Assembly (NCBI GenBank): GCA_964411065.1
Contig: CAYPJO010000012.1
Location: 1 to 37,551 of the forward strand
Direction: 5' to 3'
Origin: DYHD01 sp964411065
GTDB lineage: Bacteria; Nitrospirota; Thermodesulfovibrionia; Thermodesulfovibrionales; Dissulfurispiraceae
Length of the DNA: 37,551 bases
The number at the start of each line of letters is the position of its first letter. Position 1 is the first letter of the stretch. A program made the position numbers and the translations under genes. Shown piece by piece: positions 1 to 8,230 of this stretch. The notes beneath the pieces were generated by a model that had not been told where the DNA came from, ran no database searches, and was given only the letters and a program-made list of their open reading frames with translations.

Positions 1-1
1 A

Positions 2-79
2 GCAATGGGGAAGAAAACCATTAAAGGAATTTACACAGAAGTATTGACATTACCTTACCAGCTAAGATTGTTGACTTAA
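2..79 (+). CDS. Possible C-terminal end of an upstream gene (partial)
   Basis: Frame 2 is open from the window edge to a TAA at 77-79 and would encode about 25 residues ending in LPYQLRLLT. Another frame is open from the edge to a TGA at 45-47, so the true frame is uncertain. The stretch is too short to assign a family. If it is real, its stop codon overlaps the glgC promoter. An upstream glycogen-related gene would be natural beside glgC, but nothing here proves it. Confidence 0.22.
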   Translation, partial: AMGKKTIKGIYTEVLTLPYQLRLLT

Positions 80-99
80 AAATTAATTCTTGTTATATT
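71..99 (+). promoter_or_regulatory. Sigma-70-type promoter of glgC
   Basis: A -35 box TTGACT at 71-76 and a -10 box TATATT at 94-99 are separated by exactly 17 bp. Transcription would begin near 105-107. That rules out a TTG start at 90 and leaves ATG 105 (leaderless) or ATG 129 (short leader with AGAAGAA) as the glgC start. Confidence 0.6.
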
Positions 100-128
100 T
101 TTTTATGAAAATAGTACAGAAGAATATA

Positions 129-1364
129 ATGAGAGATATTCTTGCTATAGTTTTAGCTGGAGGCAAGGGTGAACGTTTATACCCCTTAACCATACATAGA
201 GCAAAACCTGCAGTTCCTTTCGGTGGTAAATACAGAATTATTGATTTTACACTAAGCAATTGCATTAATTCCAATATAAGGAAAATAATTGTTTTAACAC
301 AGTATAAATCTCTCTCCTTAGAAAGGCATATTTACGTTGGATGGAGCAGGCTTTTCTCAAATGAATTAAATGAATTTATCTTTACAATCCCCCCTCAACA
401 AAGGATGGATAATAGATGGTACAGTGGGACAGCAGATGCAGTATACCAAAACATTTATTTTATTGAAAAAGAACCAACTCCTTATATCCTTATTCTATCA
501 GGCGATCATATATATAAAATGGATTACTCAGAAATGTTCGAATTCCATTTAGAAAAAGACGCCATAGCAACAATCTCAGCAATTGAGGTTGATAAATCCA
601 TTGCTCCTTCCTTCGGAATAATGGAAGTAGATGAAAACAACAGGATCATAAACTTTGAGGAAAAACCCAAAAACCCTAAAACTATTCCTGGTAGTGACAC
701 TCAATGTTTAGCCTCGATGGGAATTTACCTTTTTAAAACAGAAAATCTCATTGAGGTTTTAAAAAGGGATGCCCTCAAAAAGGATTCTTCTCATGACTTT
801 GGTAAAGACATTATCCCTTCGCTGATTAAGGATGGAAATGTTTATGCCTATAACTTCAAAGACGAAAACAAAAAAGAAGCAAAATATTGGAGAGATGTCG
901 GAACAATCGATGCTTACTGGGAAGCCAATATGGATTTAGTATCCGTTGATCCTCTTTTGAATCTTTACGATAATGAATGGCCTATTAGAACATGTGAATC
1001 TCAACATCCTCCGACAAAATTTGTTTTTGCACAAGAATACAAAGGTGGTAGGCTTGGTATCGCTCTGGATTCAATAGTTTGCGACGGTTGTATAATTAGT
1101 GGGGGAAGAGTGCAAAATTCTGTTTTATCCTCAAAGGTAAGAATTAATAGCTGGGCAGATGTAAGAGAATCTATTTTAATGGAGAACGTAGAGATCGGTA
1201 GACATTCAAAGATTAGAAGAGCTATAATAGACAAAGATGTTTATATACCCCCCAATACTATTATTGGCTATGACAGAGAAAAGGATGCAGAAAGCTTCTA
1301 CATCAGTCCTAAAGGAATTGTTGTAATACCCAAAGTGGTGATCTCTTCCTTAGATTTAGAATAA
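129..1364 (+). CDS. glgC: Glucose-1-phosphate adenylyltransferase (ADP-glucose pyrophosphorylase)
   Basis: This enzyme makes ADP-glucose from ATP and glucose-1-phosphate, the committed cytoplasmic step of glycogen synthesis. The N-terminal nucleotidyltransferase domain shows LAGGKGERLYPLT (residues 9-21), AKPAVPFGGKYRIIDF, the WYSGTADAVYQN loop, LSGDHIYKMDY, a FEEKP motif and YWRDVGTIDAYWEAN. The last ~100 residues form a left-handed beta-helix of hexapeptide-like repeats (GCIISGGRVQNSVLS onward), as in all GlgC proteins. Length (411 aa) is normal. I chose ATG 129 because homologues begin close to MRDILAIVLAGGKG, AGAAGAA lies just upstream, and the promoter makes earlier starts unlikely; ATG 105 in the same frame is the alternative. 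No other glycogen gene is visible in the window. Confidence 0.95.
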   Translation: MRDILAIVLAGGKGERLYPLTIHRAKPAVPFGGKYRIIDFTLSNCINSNIRKIIVLTQYKSLSLERHIYVGWSRLFSNELNEFIFTIPPQQRMDNRWYSGTADAVYQNIYFIEKEPTPYILILSGDHIYKMDYSEMFEFHLEKDAIATISAIEVDKSIAPSFGIMEVDENNRIINFEEKPKNPKTIPGSDTQCLASMGIYLFKTENLIEVLKRDALKKDSSHDFGKDIIPSLIKDGNVYAYNFKDENKKEAKYWRDVGTIDAYWEANMDLVSVDPLLNLYDNEWPIRTCESQHPPTKFVFAQEYKGGRLGIALDSIVCDGCIISGGRVQNSVLSSKVRINSWADVRESILMENVEIGRHSKIRRAIIDKDVYIPPNTIIGYDREKDAESFYISPKGIVVIPKVVISSLDLE

Positions 1365-1375
1365 TAATTTATCAT

Positions 1376-1391
1376 TCCTAACAGCTTAGGA
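1376..1391 (+). terminator. Small hairpin after glgC, possible weak terminator
   Basis: TCCTAA and TTAGGA form a 6-bp stem with a 4-nt loop just after the glgC stop. No clear T-tract follows, so termination here would be weak or the hairpin may act only in mRNA processing. Confidence 0.22.
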
Positions 1392-1442
1392 GACTTTAAT
1401 TAAAGATAGAATTTAGTTTCATTTAACATTTAAGAAGAAATA

Positions 1443-1970
1443 ATGTTAGACATAATCAGGCAAAGAAGGAGCGTAAGAAATTATTTAAAAAAATCTGTAG
1501 AACAGGAAAAAATAAAAGAAATTCTTAAGGCTGCTATGTTTGCGCCGACAGCTAAAAACTTACGTCCCTGGGAATTTATAGTGGTTAGAAAACAGGAAAT
1601 TAAAGAACAATTTTCTAAAGCAACCAGATATTCAGCTTTTGCAAAAAACGCTGATGTTGTTATTGTAATTTGTTATGATACAACCAAAGGAACCAGATTT
1701 AAAGAAGATTGTTCAATTGCTGCCCAAAACATTTATCTTGAAGCTTTTAACCAAGGATTAGGGACTTGCTACATTCAAATTGCTGAAGGGACAGAGGGCA
1801 GCGTAGGAGAACCGGAGAACTTCATTAAAAAACTCTTAAAAATACCCGATCATTATCGTGTTCTCTGTTTAATGCCCATAGGCTATCCTGCTGATAAACC
1901 TACTCCACATGATGAAAGTCAAGTCTTTGAGGAATCTAAGATCCATTATGAAACATTTCACAAAAAGTGA
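1443..1970 (+). CDS. Nitroreductase-family flavoprotein
   Basis: A small FMN-dependent oxidoreductase of the nitroreductase fold; the physiological substrate cannot be told from sequence. The N-terminal FMN phosphate-binding segment reads RQRRSVRNY (residues 6-14), followed by the conserved MFAPTAKNLRPWEFIVV segment and the central LEAFNQGLGTCYIQIAE helix. The C-terminal CLMPIGYPADKPTPH segment is typical of the family. At 175 aa it is a normal single-domain member that would work as a homodimer with FMN at the interface. AAGAAG precedes the ATG. It stands alone, 78 bp after glgC and 146 bp before the large dikinase-like gene. Confidence 0.88.
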   Translation: MLDIIRQRRSVRNYLKKSVEQEKIKEILKAAMFAPTAKNLRPWEFIVVRKQEIKEQFSKATRYSAFAKNADVVIVICYDTTKGTRFKEDCSIAAQNIYLEAFNQGLGTCYIQIAEGTEGSVGEPENFIKKLLKIPDHYRVLCLMPIGYPADKPTPHDESQVFEESKIHYETFHKK

Positions 1971-2059
1971 TGGAGGTTTTAAAATTCTCCTACTCATAAA
2001 GATATAGCTCAAGTTAATAAAAATTAGAACTATAAAACCACCAGATACAAAGATGAATT

Positions 2060-2099
2060 CCCTTTATTTAGTTTTAAGCTTAAAGGGCTAAAATAAAGG
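2060..2099 (+). promoter_or_regulatory. Two mutually exclusive hairpins before the dikinase-like gene
   Basis: CCCTTTA (2060-2066) pairs perfectly with TAAAGGG (2081-2087). The overlapping arm CCTTTATTT (2061-2069) also pairs perfectly with AAATAAAGG (2091-2099). Only one can form at a time, and the second ends 3-4 nt before the AAGAGGAG ribosome-binding site of the gene at 2117. This could be a translational switch or an operator; no known riboswitch class is recognised. Confidence 0.35.
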
Positions 2100-2116
2100 A
2101 TTAAGAGGAGTTAATA

Positions 2117-5100
2117 ATGAGAGATAAAACTGATTCATTTACTAAATCGGAGGCGCAGAAATCACTACCTCAAAGTGCTCAAGAGAAGTTAGCTTCTAAA
2201 TATAACTACTTCAGAAAATTTCTTGAACATAATAAAATTGCCCTTAGTTATATTGCAGACTTAGAACAGATGTACTATAGCGGAAAACCTTTTAGTCTAT
2301 TATCAGTTCAAAAGAAATATCAAGAGCTTTCAGAAGCAGTTTTGGCAATGTTATATAATTTAGACAAACTATCAGGCAATAAATATCCACTCCTTAAAGA
2401 AAAACTAAATAGAATAGATAAAATAGTATCCAAGGAATTAACCCCTTATGTGTCTTTGAAAGTTAAAGAAAAAAATATCATTCTAAATTTAGAAAATGTT
2501 TATCCAGAAATGAAATTTATCGTGGGATCAAAAGCAGCAAATCTTGCCGCTATCAAAAACTCTTTGGGTTTAAAGGTGCCACCTGGTTTTGTAATCACTG
2601 CTTACGCATCAGAAGAATTTCTTAGGCAGTCAGGACTTGTTAAACCTATTATGTCAGAACTTTCTAAGATAAAGTCTCCCGATTCTGTCCATATCATAAG
2701 AAAGATTAGCGAAAATCTGAGAGAAATGATAATAAAAACGCCTATTCCAGACGTTGTGGCAGAAGAAATATTAAAAGCTTATGAAAACCTTGAAAAAATA
2801 ACTAATAAAACCCTTAGCGTCGCGGTTAGAAGTAGTGCTATTGGAGAAGATACCGAGGCAAGCTTTGCAGGACAATATGTTTCCGTCCTAAATGTTACGA
2901 AAGGCTCTCTACTTGAAGCTTATAAAACGGTTCTTGCAAGTAAGTATTCCTCAAGAGCAATCAATTATAGATTACAATATGGTCTTAATGAGCAAGATAC
3001 CCCAATGGCTGTATTAGTAATGGCAATGGTAAATTCTAAGGCAAGTGGAGTAGCTTATAGTATTAATCCTACCTCCAAGAACCCTGTTATCAAAATTAGC
3101 TCAATCTGGGGTATTGGAGAACATCTTGTTAGTGGTAATGCTTCTCCTGACATATTTATTGTCGATCGCTCAGAAGAGAAGATTATCGAACGCAAAATAA
3201 GCATTAAGGATCAAAAGGAAGTATTGCTTCCAACAGAAGGTATTAGCTTAACAAAAACTCAAGAGCACGAAAGAACAACCCCTTCTTTAAATGATAAAAC
3301 CATTTTTGAACTGAGAAAATACTCTTTGCTTTTAGAAGAGTTTTTCCAAGGACCACAGGATATTGAGTGGGCAATAGATCAAACAAACAATCTTTTTATT
3401 CTCCAATCAAGACCACTCAAAATCCCCACACAGTTTTTTTCTCAAAAGTTTGAAGCTTACGAATTTCCCGACAATCCAATTCTTTTCTCAGCTGGAAGAC
3501 CAGCTTCATCAGGAGTTGCTTATGGAAAAATATATGTTGTAAAAGATGAAAACGATTTAGATCATATTCCTGAAAACTCAATACTTGTAGCTAAAACAGC
3601 CTCTCCAGAGTTTGTTAGGGTATTAGGTAAAATAAAAGGGATAATCACAGATATTGGAAGCACAACCAGTCATCTCTCATCGGTAGCCAGAGAATTTGAG
3701 ATTCCCTGTATTGTTGATGCCAAAAACGCTACAGAAATTTTAAAAACAGGGGAAATAATAACTCTTTTTGCGGACCAAAGCATCGTATATAAGGGGATCG
3801 TCGAGCAACTAATTAACGCTACTAAACCTGCAAAGAAAATGATTTATGAAAGTCCTGTTCATAAAAAGACTCGCATGATTCTAAATTCTATATCTCCCCT
3901 AAATCTTCACGACCCATCATCACCTAATTTCTTGCCAGAAAAGTGCGAGACAGTTCATGACATAATTCGTTTTGCCCATGAAAACGCAATTAAAGAAATG
4001 TTTGGACTCGCAAAAAATGTTCAGAGTGAAAAAATATCTCTAAAGCTTAAAACAAATATTCCCCTCGAACTCTATATTATAGATCTTGGAGGAGGCCTCA
4101 AAGATAGCAATTACAGAGATACAATAACTCCTGACAAAATAGAATCTCTTCCCCTTAAAGCTATCTGGAAAGGGTTTTCTCACCCGGGTATTGTTTGGTC
4201 TGGAGGGATAAGCATAGAGGCAAAAAAATTAATGACATTACTTATATCTTCAGCCTCACAAAATATATCTGAGACTCTCGATATAACTTCTTATGCAATA
4301 ATTTCTCAAGACTACATGAATCTGAGCGCACGTTTTGGCTATCATTTCGCAACTATTGACACCCTTTGCGGAGATAACAGTGAGCAAAACTACATATCTT
4401 TACAATTTGCCGGTGGTGCAGGTTCTTATGCAGGTCGTACTATGAGACTACAATTTTTGAATAACATCCTCAAAAACTTACATTTCAGCGTAAAAATTAA
4501 AGGAGATTTGCTTGAAGCAAATCTTTTCAGGTATGACAAAAAAAAGATACTTCGAACTCTTGATACTGTTGGCAGACTTTTAGCCTCAAGTCGTCTGCTT
4601 GACATCGCAATTTCAAATCAAAACGATGTGGCATATCTGACAGAAGCCTTTATGAAAGGAGAATACAATTTCCTATCTAAAAAGGACGAGAATCATCCTG
4701 CCGATTTTTACATACATGGAGGCTTTTGGTATAGAAGTGTCGAGAATGGAAAGACATATTGTGTACAGGATGGTCTTAAGGCAGGATTTAGTTTTTCTTC
4801 TGGAGTTACAGGATTCATGACTAAGCTAATAGGGCATACTTATATCGAATTTTTAGATACCATAGGAGCATATTTCTATTTCCCTTTAGCCATTGCAAAG
4901 AATAGCGAAATATCAGAGGGAATAATAACTCTACGTGTTATGCCTGTCGAAGGAAAGATAGATAGAGCAGGCGGTATTGTTTTTGCCCTTAAAGATGTAG
5001 GGAATTATTTCGTATTCAGAATAAACGCTTTAGAAAATAATGTAATTCTATATGAGTTCATTAACAATAAACGAGTTGTCCGCACTCGAGCTGATAAAAA

Positions 5101-5308
5101 AATCGCACCAGGAACATGGTATAACTTAAAGGTTGAAATAAAAGGTAACCGTATAAAAGGTTTTCTTGACGAGGAATTATTAATAGAATATACCGCTGAC
5201 AGAGACTTAGAAGGCTATATTGGACTATGGACAAAAGCCGATTCAGTGACTTATTTTGATACTCTTACAGTTGAAACTCATAATAAAAGAATAACTTATA
5301 ACTATTAA
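2117..5308 (+). CDS. PEP-synthase-like dikinase (ATP-grasp + phospho-His domain) fused to a novel middle region and a LamG-like domain
   Basis: The 1063-residue protein begins with a ~125-residue helical region. An ATP-grasp domain of the pyruvate phosphate dikinase N-terminal type follows (about 130-435; GSKAANLAAI, AVRSSAIGEDTEASFAGQY near 236, DIEWAID and ILQSRPL at its end). A swivelling phospho-histidine domain comes next (about 458-550), with the putative catalytic His519 in TTSHLSSVAREFEIP. Canonical PEP synthase would then have a PEP-binding TIM barrel, which is missing. Instead there is an unrecognised region (about 560-900, with LPLELYIIDLGGGL and YIHGGFWYRS) and a C-terminal beta-sandwich resembling laminin-G/concanavalin domains (about 915-1055; GGIVFALKDVGNYFVFRI, PGTWYNLKVEIKG). 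It probably moves phosphate from ATP through His519 to an unknown acceptor. No signal peptide is seen. AAGAGGAG precedes the ATG. Confidence 0.8.
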   Translation: MRDKTDSFTKSEAQKSLPQSAQEKLASKYNYFRKFLEHNKIALSYIADLEQMYYSGKPFSLLSVQKKYQELSEAVLAMLYNLDKLSGNKYPLLKEKLNRIDKIVSKELTPYVSLKVKEKNIILNLENVYPEMKFIVGSKAANLAAIKNSLGLKVPPGFVITAYASEEFLRQSGLVKPIMSELSKIKSPDSVHIIRKISENLREMIIKTPIPDVVAEEILKAYENLEKITNKTLSVAVRSSAIGEDTEASFAGQYVSVLNVTKGSLLEAYKTVLASKYSSRAINYRLQYGLNEQDTPMAVLVMAMVNSKASGVAYSINPTSKNPVIKISSIWGIGEHLVSGNASPDIFIVDRSEEKIIERKISIKDQKEVLLPTEGISLTKTQEHERTTPSLNDKTIFELRKYSLLLEEFFQGPQDIEWAIDQTNNLFILQSRPLKIPTQFFSQKFEAYEFPDNPILFSAGRPASSGVAYGKIYVVKDENDLDHIPENSILVAKTASPEFVRVLGKIKGIITDIGSTTSHLSSVAREFEIPCIVDAKNATEILKTGEIITLFADQSIVYKGIVEQLINATKPAKKMIYESPVHKKTRMILNSISPLNLHDPSSPNFLPEKCETVHDIIRFAHENAIKEMFGLAKNVQSEKISLKLKTNIPLELYIIDLGGGLKDSNYRDTITPDKIESLPLKAIWKGFSHPGIVWSGGISIEAKKLMTLLISSASQNISETLDITSYAIISQDYMNLSARFGYHFATIDTLCGDNSEQNYISLQFAGGAGSYAGRTMRLQFLNNILKNLHFSVKIKGDLLEANLFRYDKKKILRTLDTVGRLLASSRLLDIAISNQNDVAYLTEAFMKGEYNFLSKKDENHPADFYIHGGFWYRSVENGKTYCVQDGLKAGFSFSSGVTGFMTKLIGHTYIEFLDTIGAYFYFPLAIAKNSEISEGIITLRVMPVEGKIDRAGGIVFALKDVGNYFVFRINALENNVILYEFINNKRVVRTRADKKIAPGTWYNLKVEIKGNRIKGFLDEELLIEYTADRDLEGYIGLWTKADSVTYFDTLTVETHNKRITYNY

Positions 5309-5416
5309 AAGATCATTATACATTAAAGACTTATAATTAATGTTTAATGTTACCTTAAAGTTCTTTTTCCAAGAAAAACTCTGCAATGATATTTCTTCTT
5401 TCAAAGCAATAACAGA

Positions 5417-6397
5417 TTACACCCCAAAAAGGGGAATCTTTGTTCTTTCTAAAATTGGAATAGACTTAAGTATATCTTTTGCTATCTGGTTTTTGAGGTC
5501 TGCCGAAGTTGAAAACTTTTTTTCATCTCTAATTTTTTCAATAAAATGTACTGTTAGCTCCTTAGCGAGGAGATCACTTTCAAAGCCCAATAAATGCACT
5601 TCGATGCTCAATTTGTTTATATCTCCGAAAGTAGGATTATTTCCTATGTTCATTACCCCATCATAGACATAATTTATTTGATTGCCGTGAAGTTCGGAGG
5701 CTTTAGATATAGAAACCTTAACAGCGTATACACCATTTTTAGGTATAAACTCATTATAAGGCTCGATATTAGCAGTTGGTATATTTAATATTGATGAGCC
5801 CCTTCCAGTCCCTTTACCGACTCTTCCAGTAATGTGGTATGCCCTCCCAAGCATTTTAGCTGTCTCAAAGACCTTCCCCCTCCCCAAAAGTTTTCTGATT
5901 TCAGTGCTACTTATGATTTTGCCTCCAATCTTTGCATATCTAACTACAGTGAAGCCAAAACCATACTTTTTTGCCTTAATTCTTAAAAGTTCTACATTCC
6001 CTTTTTTCTGCTCTCCAAAGGTGAAGTTGTGTCCAACCACAAGCCACTTTATGCCAATTTTTTCGACCAAAATATCCCTAATAAACGATTCAGGGTCAAT
6101 TTGCGAGAAATTTTTATCGAAAGGAATTATCATCAAAGTTTTTATCCCTAAGTCTGCGAGTAATCGTGCTTTATCGTTTAGAGTTGTTAAAGTTTTCAAG
6201 TTCTTTTTTGGCTTTAAAACCTTTAGAGGATGAGGCTCAAAGGTTATCGCTGCAGGTGTTCCCCCCTTTTGTTTTGCTAAAGCTACAACCCTTCTACAGA
6301 TTTTTTGATGTCCAAGATGGACGCCATCAAAGTTGCCAATCGCTACGAAAGGATCTTGTAAATTGAGCTTGTTTTCAATTCCGCTTATAATCTGCAT
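5417..6397 (-). CDS. ribF: Bifunctional riboflavin kinase / FMN adenylyltransferase
   Basis: RibF turns riboflavin into FMN and then FAD in the cytoplasm. The N-terminal FAD-synthetase domain carries AIGNFDGVHLGHQ (19-31, with the HxGH nucleotidyltransferase signature), FEPHPLKVL, VVGHNFTFGEQKKGN and SSTEIRKLL. The C-terminal flavokinase domain shows GRVGKGTGRGSSILNIPTAN, NGVYAV and MNIGNNPTFGD. Length (326 aa) is standard for the bifunctional enzyme. It is the last gene of a minus-strand run, ribL-coaE-ribF, with 30 bp between coaE and ribF, and it converges on the dikinase-like gene across 108 bp. Confidence 0.95.
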   Translation of the reverse strand: MQIISGIENKLNLQDPFVAIGNFDGVHLGHQKICRRVVALAKQKGGTPAAITFEPHPLKVLKPKKNLKTLTTLNDKARLLADLGIKTLMIIPFDKNFSQIDPESFIRDILVEKIGIKWLVVGHNFTFGEQKKGNVELLRIKAKKYGFGFTVVRYAKIGGKIISSTEIRKLLGRGKVFETAKMLGRAYHITGRVGKGTGRGSSILNIPTANIEPYNEFIPKNGVYAVKVSISKASELHGNQINYVYDGVMNIGNNPTFGDINKLSIEVHLLGFESDLLAKELTVHFIEKIRDEKKFSTSADLKNQIAKDILKSIPILERTKIPLFGV

Positions 6398-6427
6398 ACA
6401 TAGTAAATTGATGGTAGAGAGCTCTAT

Positions 6428-7033
6428 TTATCTATACCTTTCTTCTAAAATCAGGAGTTCTTTATATATATTTTCAACCTGCTTTTTGGTACTCTCTATT
6501 GTTTTACCATTATCAATAGCAAAATCAGATTTACTGATCTTTAAATGAATAGGAAACTGATTTGCCAATCTCTTTCTTGCCTCTTCTTCTGAAACGCCCT
6601 TTTTACGAAGTCTCTCGATAGCAGTCTCTTCTGATGTATAGACTGTGATTATAGTATCAAATCTATTTTGATATCCCCTCTCAAATATTAAGGGAGCTTC
6701 GATTATCACAATCTTGCCTTTTTCGGAAGAGTTAATTTCTTTAATTTTAATATCGATTATTTTAAAAAGTTTAGGATGAAGTATATTTTCAAGCTGTATC
6801 CTCTTTGAAGGATTTTCAAATACTATTTGAGCAAGCAAATTTTTGTTGATTTCATTCCCGACAACAATATCATCGCCAAAAGCTTCTTTTATTTCTTCGA
6901 TTACATCTTTTTGTTGCAACATTTCTCTTACGAGGATATCAGTCTCGATAATAACTGCCCCGAGCTCCTTAAAGATACTTGCTACAGTGCTTTTACCCAT
7001 TCCGTAATTACCAGTTAATCCAACAGTTAACAT
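6428..7033 (-). CDS. coaE: Dephospho-CoA kinase
   Basis: This enzyme catalyses the last step of coenzyme A synthesis, phosphorylating the 3'-hydroxyl of dephospho-CoA. The P-loop is GLTGNYGMGKST (5-16); the usual GGIGSGKS is here GNYGMGKS, with the essential GKS/T kept. VIIETDIL matches the substrate-binding acidic motif, HPKLFKII the CoA-domain helix, and IEAPLIFERG the typical hydrophobic core strand. Length (201 aa) is normal. It sits 13 bp after ribL and 30 bp before ribF, suggesting one transcript for CoA and flavin nucleotide synthesis. Confidence 0.94.
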   Translation of the reverse strand: MLTVGLTGNYGMGKSTVASIFKELGAVIIETDILVREMLQQKDVIEEIKEAFGDDIVVGNEINKNLLAQIVFENPSKRIQLENILHPKLFKIIDIKIKEINSSEKGKIVIIEAPLIFERGYQNRFDTIITVYTSEETAIERLRKKGVSEEEARKRLANQFPIHLKISKSDFAIDNGKTIESTKKQVENIYKELLILEERYR

Positions 7034-7046
7034 ACTTTATCAACAA

Positions 7047-7442
7047 TTAAAGTCGATAAAAAGATGATTTAAATTTATCAGCAAAAAAAGGTTTTAATCT
7101 CTTTATCTCTATATTAGGGAATCTTTCAAAAATCTCACTCTCTTTGATTCTTTGGTCATATCCGAGGGCTATTATGTCAGGTTTAATTTCTTCTATGATT
7201 TTTAAAATATCTGGTGTTTTATTGCCCAAAATTACAGCGTCAGCAATTTTTACATTTTCAATATTCTTTCTTCTTAATTCTTCATTATGAGTAGGATAAA
7301 AACCTTTAAGTCTAAGAACAGTCTCATCGCGGGCAACTATAACAATAAGTTCATCCCCCAGAGCTTTAGCTTGTCTAAGAAAATCAATATGCCCTGGGTG
7401 AAGATGATCAAAAGTGCCAGCACATAGTACTCTTCTTGGCAT
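7047..7442 (-). CDS. ribL: RibL-like (archaeal-type) FAD synthetase / cytidylyltransferase-family protein
   Basis: A 131-residue single-domain nucleotidyltransferase. Seen directly: GTFDHLHPGHIDFLRQAK (9-26, with the HPGH catalytic signature), LGDELIVIVARDETV, and DIIALGYDQRI near residue 100. This set, especially VIVARD and IALGYDQ, matches archaeal RibL (FMN adenylyltransferase) better than glycerol-3-phosphate cytidylyltransferase. It would make FAD from FMN and ATP. The oddity is that a full bacterial ribF lies two genes downstream, so this would be a second FAD synthetase or a paralogue acting on another phosphorylated substrate. It appears to be the first gene of ribL-coaE-ribF. A TATAAT-like -10 lies at 7480-7485 upstream, with no convincing -35. 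Confidence 0.75.
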   Translation of the reverse strand: MPRRVLCAGTFDHLHPGHIDFLRQAKALGDELIVIVARDETVLRLKGFYPTHNEELRRKNIENVKIADAVILGNKTPDILKIIEEIKPDIIALGYDQRIKESEIFERFPNIEIKRLKPFFADKFKSSFYRL

Positions 7443-7573
7443 ATAAAGAGCTAAAAATATATAATTAATGCTATTTGATATTATACTATTTTTCTATCTC
7501 TCTAAGTTACAAAAAGGCATAACACAATTTACTAATAAAATTCAAAAACTAAAAATACATTTTTTAAAGTCTC

Positions 7574-7720
7574 TTACATTAAGCTTTTTCCTATTCTCCT
7601 TTTATTGATCTCTAATAAAATCACACTGTTATTAAAAATTACCACTATTCTATCAACTTTTAAAAAATCTCTTTCATTTATCCTTTTTTGTTGCTTAATT
7701 CTATCCCCATCTTGCCAGGT
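7574..7720 (-). pseudogene. Unidentified coding-like fragment upstream of ribL
   Basis: An open stretch of 48 codons without a clear start follows an in-frame TAG at 7721-7723 and ends at TAA 7574-7576. Its product is protein-like in composition (contains RINERDFLKVDRIVVIFNN and SVILLEINKRRIGKS). The frame stays readable for a few codons above the TAG. It looks like the tail of a decayed gene, but it may be chance in AT-rich DNA. No family is recognised. Confidence 0.22.
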
Positions 7721-7887
7721 CTATGTGTTTAGAAACAACCTTATACTTAAATAGTGTTTTTTAATCACAAAGACCTTAAAACTCACCCAAACGAGCAAGC
7801 TTTCTTTTCATTCAGAAATCCAAAGAAAAAGTCAGAATTCGGTCTTTAATATCCACCCATTTGTAACTCGAGGTATCCCTGAAGATT

Positions 7888-7920
7888 TGCAAAATAGAGA
7901 TAGAACCTCTCAAAAATAGT
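7888..7920 (-). repeat. 33-bp direct repeat, copy 1
   Basis: This 33-bp stretch matches 10507-10539 at 31 of 33 positions, in the same orientation, with weaker similarity beyond both ends. On the minus strand both copies lie in open frames reading TIFERFY(L/I)YFA, followed within 12-13 codons by a stop. The pattern suggests ends of two related mobile elements. The two copies bracket the EAL/GGDEF gene. Confidence 0.7.
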
Positions 7921-7943
7921 GCCACTCGTCAAGAAAAATGTGT

Positions 7944-8135
7944 CTACCCCGCAAATCTACTGTTAAAAATCTGCCTAAGTTCATAAAATATGTTCGTTGA
8001 TACACCTAATTGCATCTTCCATTTGTCCTGTTTTATTCTATTTACTATCACATAGATTGATAGATCTTCTGTCTTTACACTCTCGGTTAATTGTCTGAAA
8101 TAGTCCTCTAAACCTAATGCTTTAATGTTTTCCAT
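7944..8135 (-). CDS. Small hypothetical protein (63 aa), possibly a remnant
   Basis: A short reading frame begins at ATG 8133-8135, preceded by AGGAAG at a 6-nt spacing, a good ribosome-binding site. The product is charged and soluble-looking (LGLEDYFRQLTESVKTEDLS, VIVNRIKQDKW) with no signal peptide or membrane segment. The frame is also open for several codons above the ATG, so it could be the tail of something longer, such as a decayed transposase. No family is recognised. It ends 24 bp from repeat copy 1. Confidence 0.3.
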   Translation of the reverse strand: MENIKALGLEDYFRQLTESVKTEDLSIYVIVNRIKQDKWKMQLGVSTNIFYELRQIFNSRFAG

Positions 8136-8230
8136 ATCAAGCTTCCTAAGATATCCTTGGATTTTTTGTCATCTGTGGAATTATTTTCTTAGCTTTACCC
8201 ATTTCTAAATACCTGCCCTATATATTAATT

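Noticed and set aside
5832..6233. 133-codon plus-strand frame opposite ribF
   Set aside because: It is the antisense shadow of ribF; its composition mirrors the reverse strand and it has no motif or ribosome-binding site.
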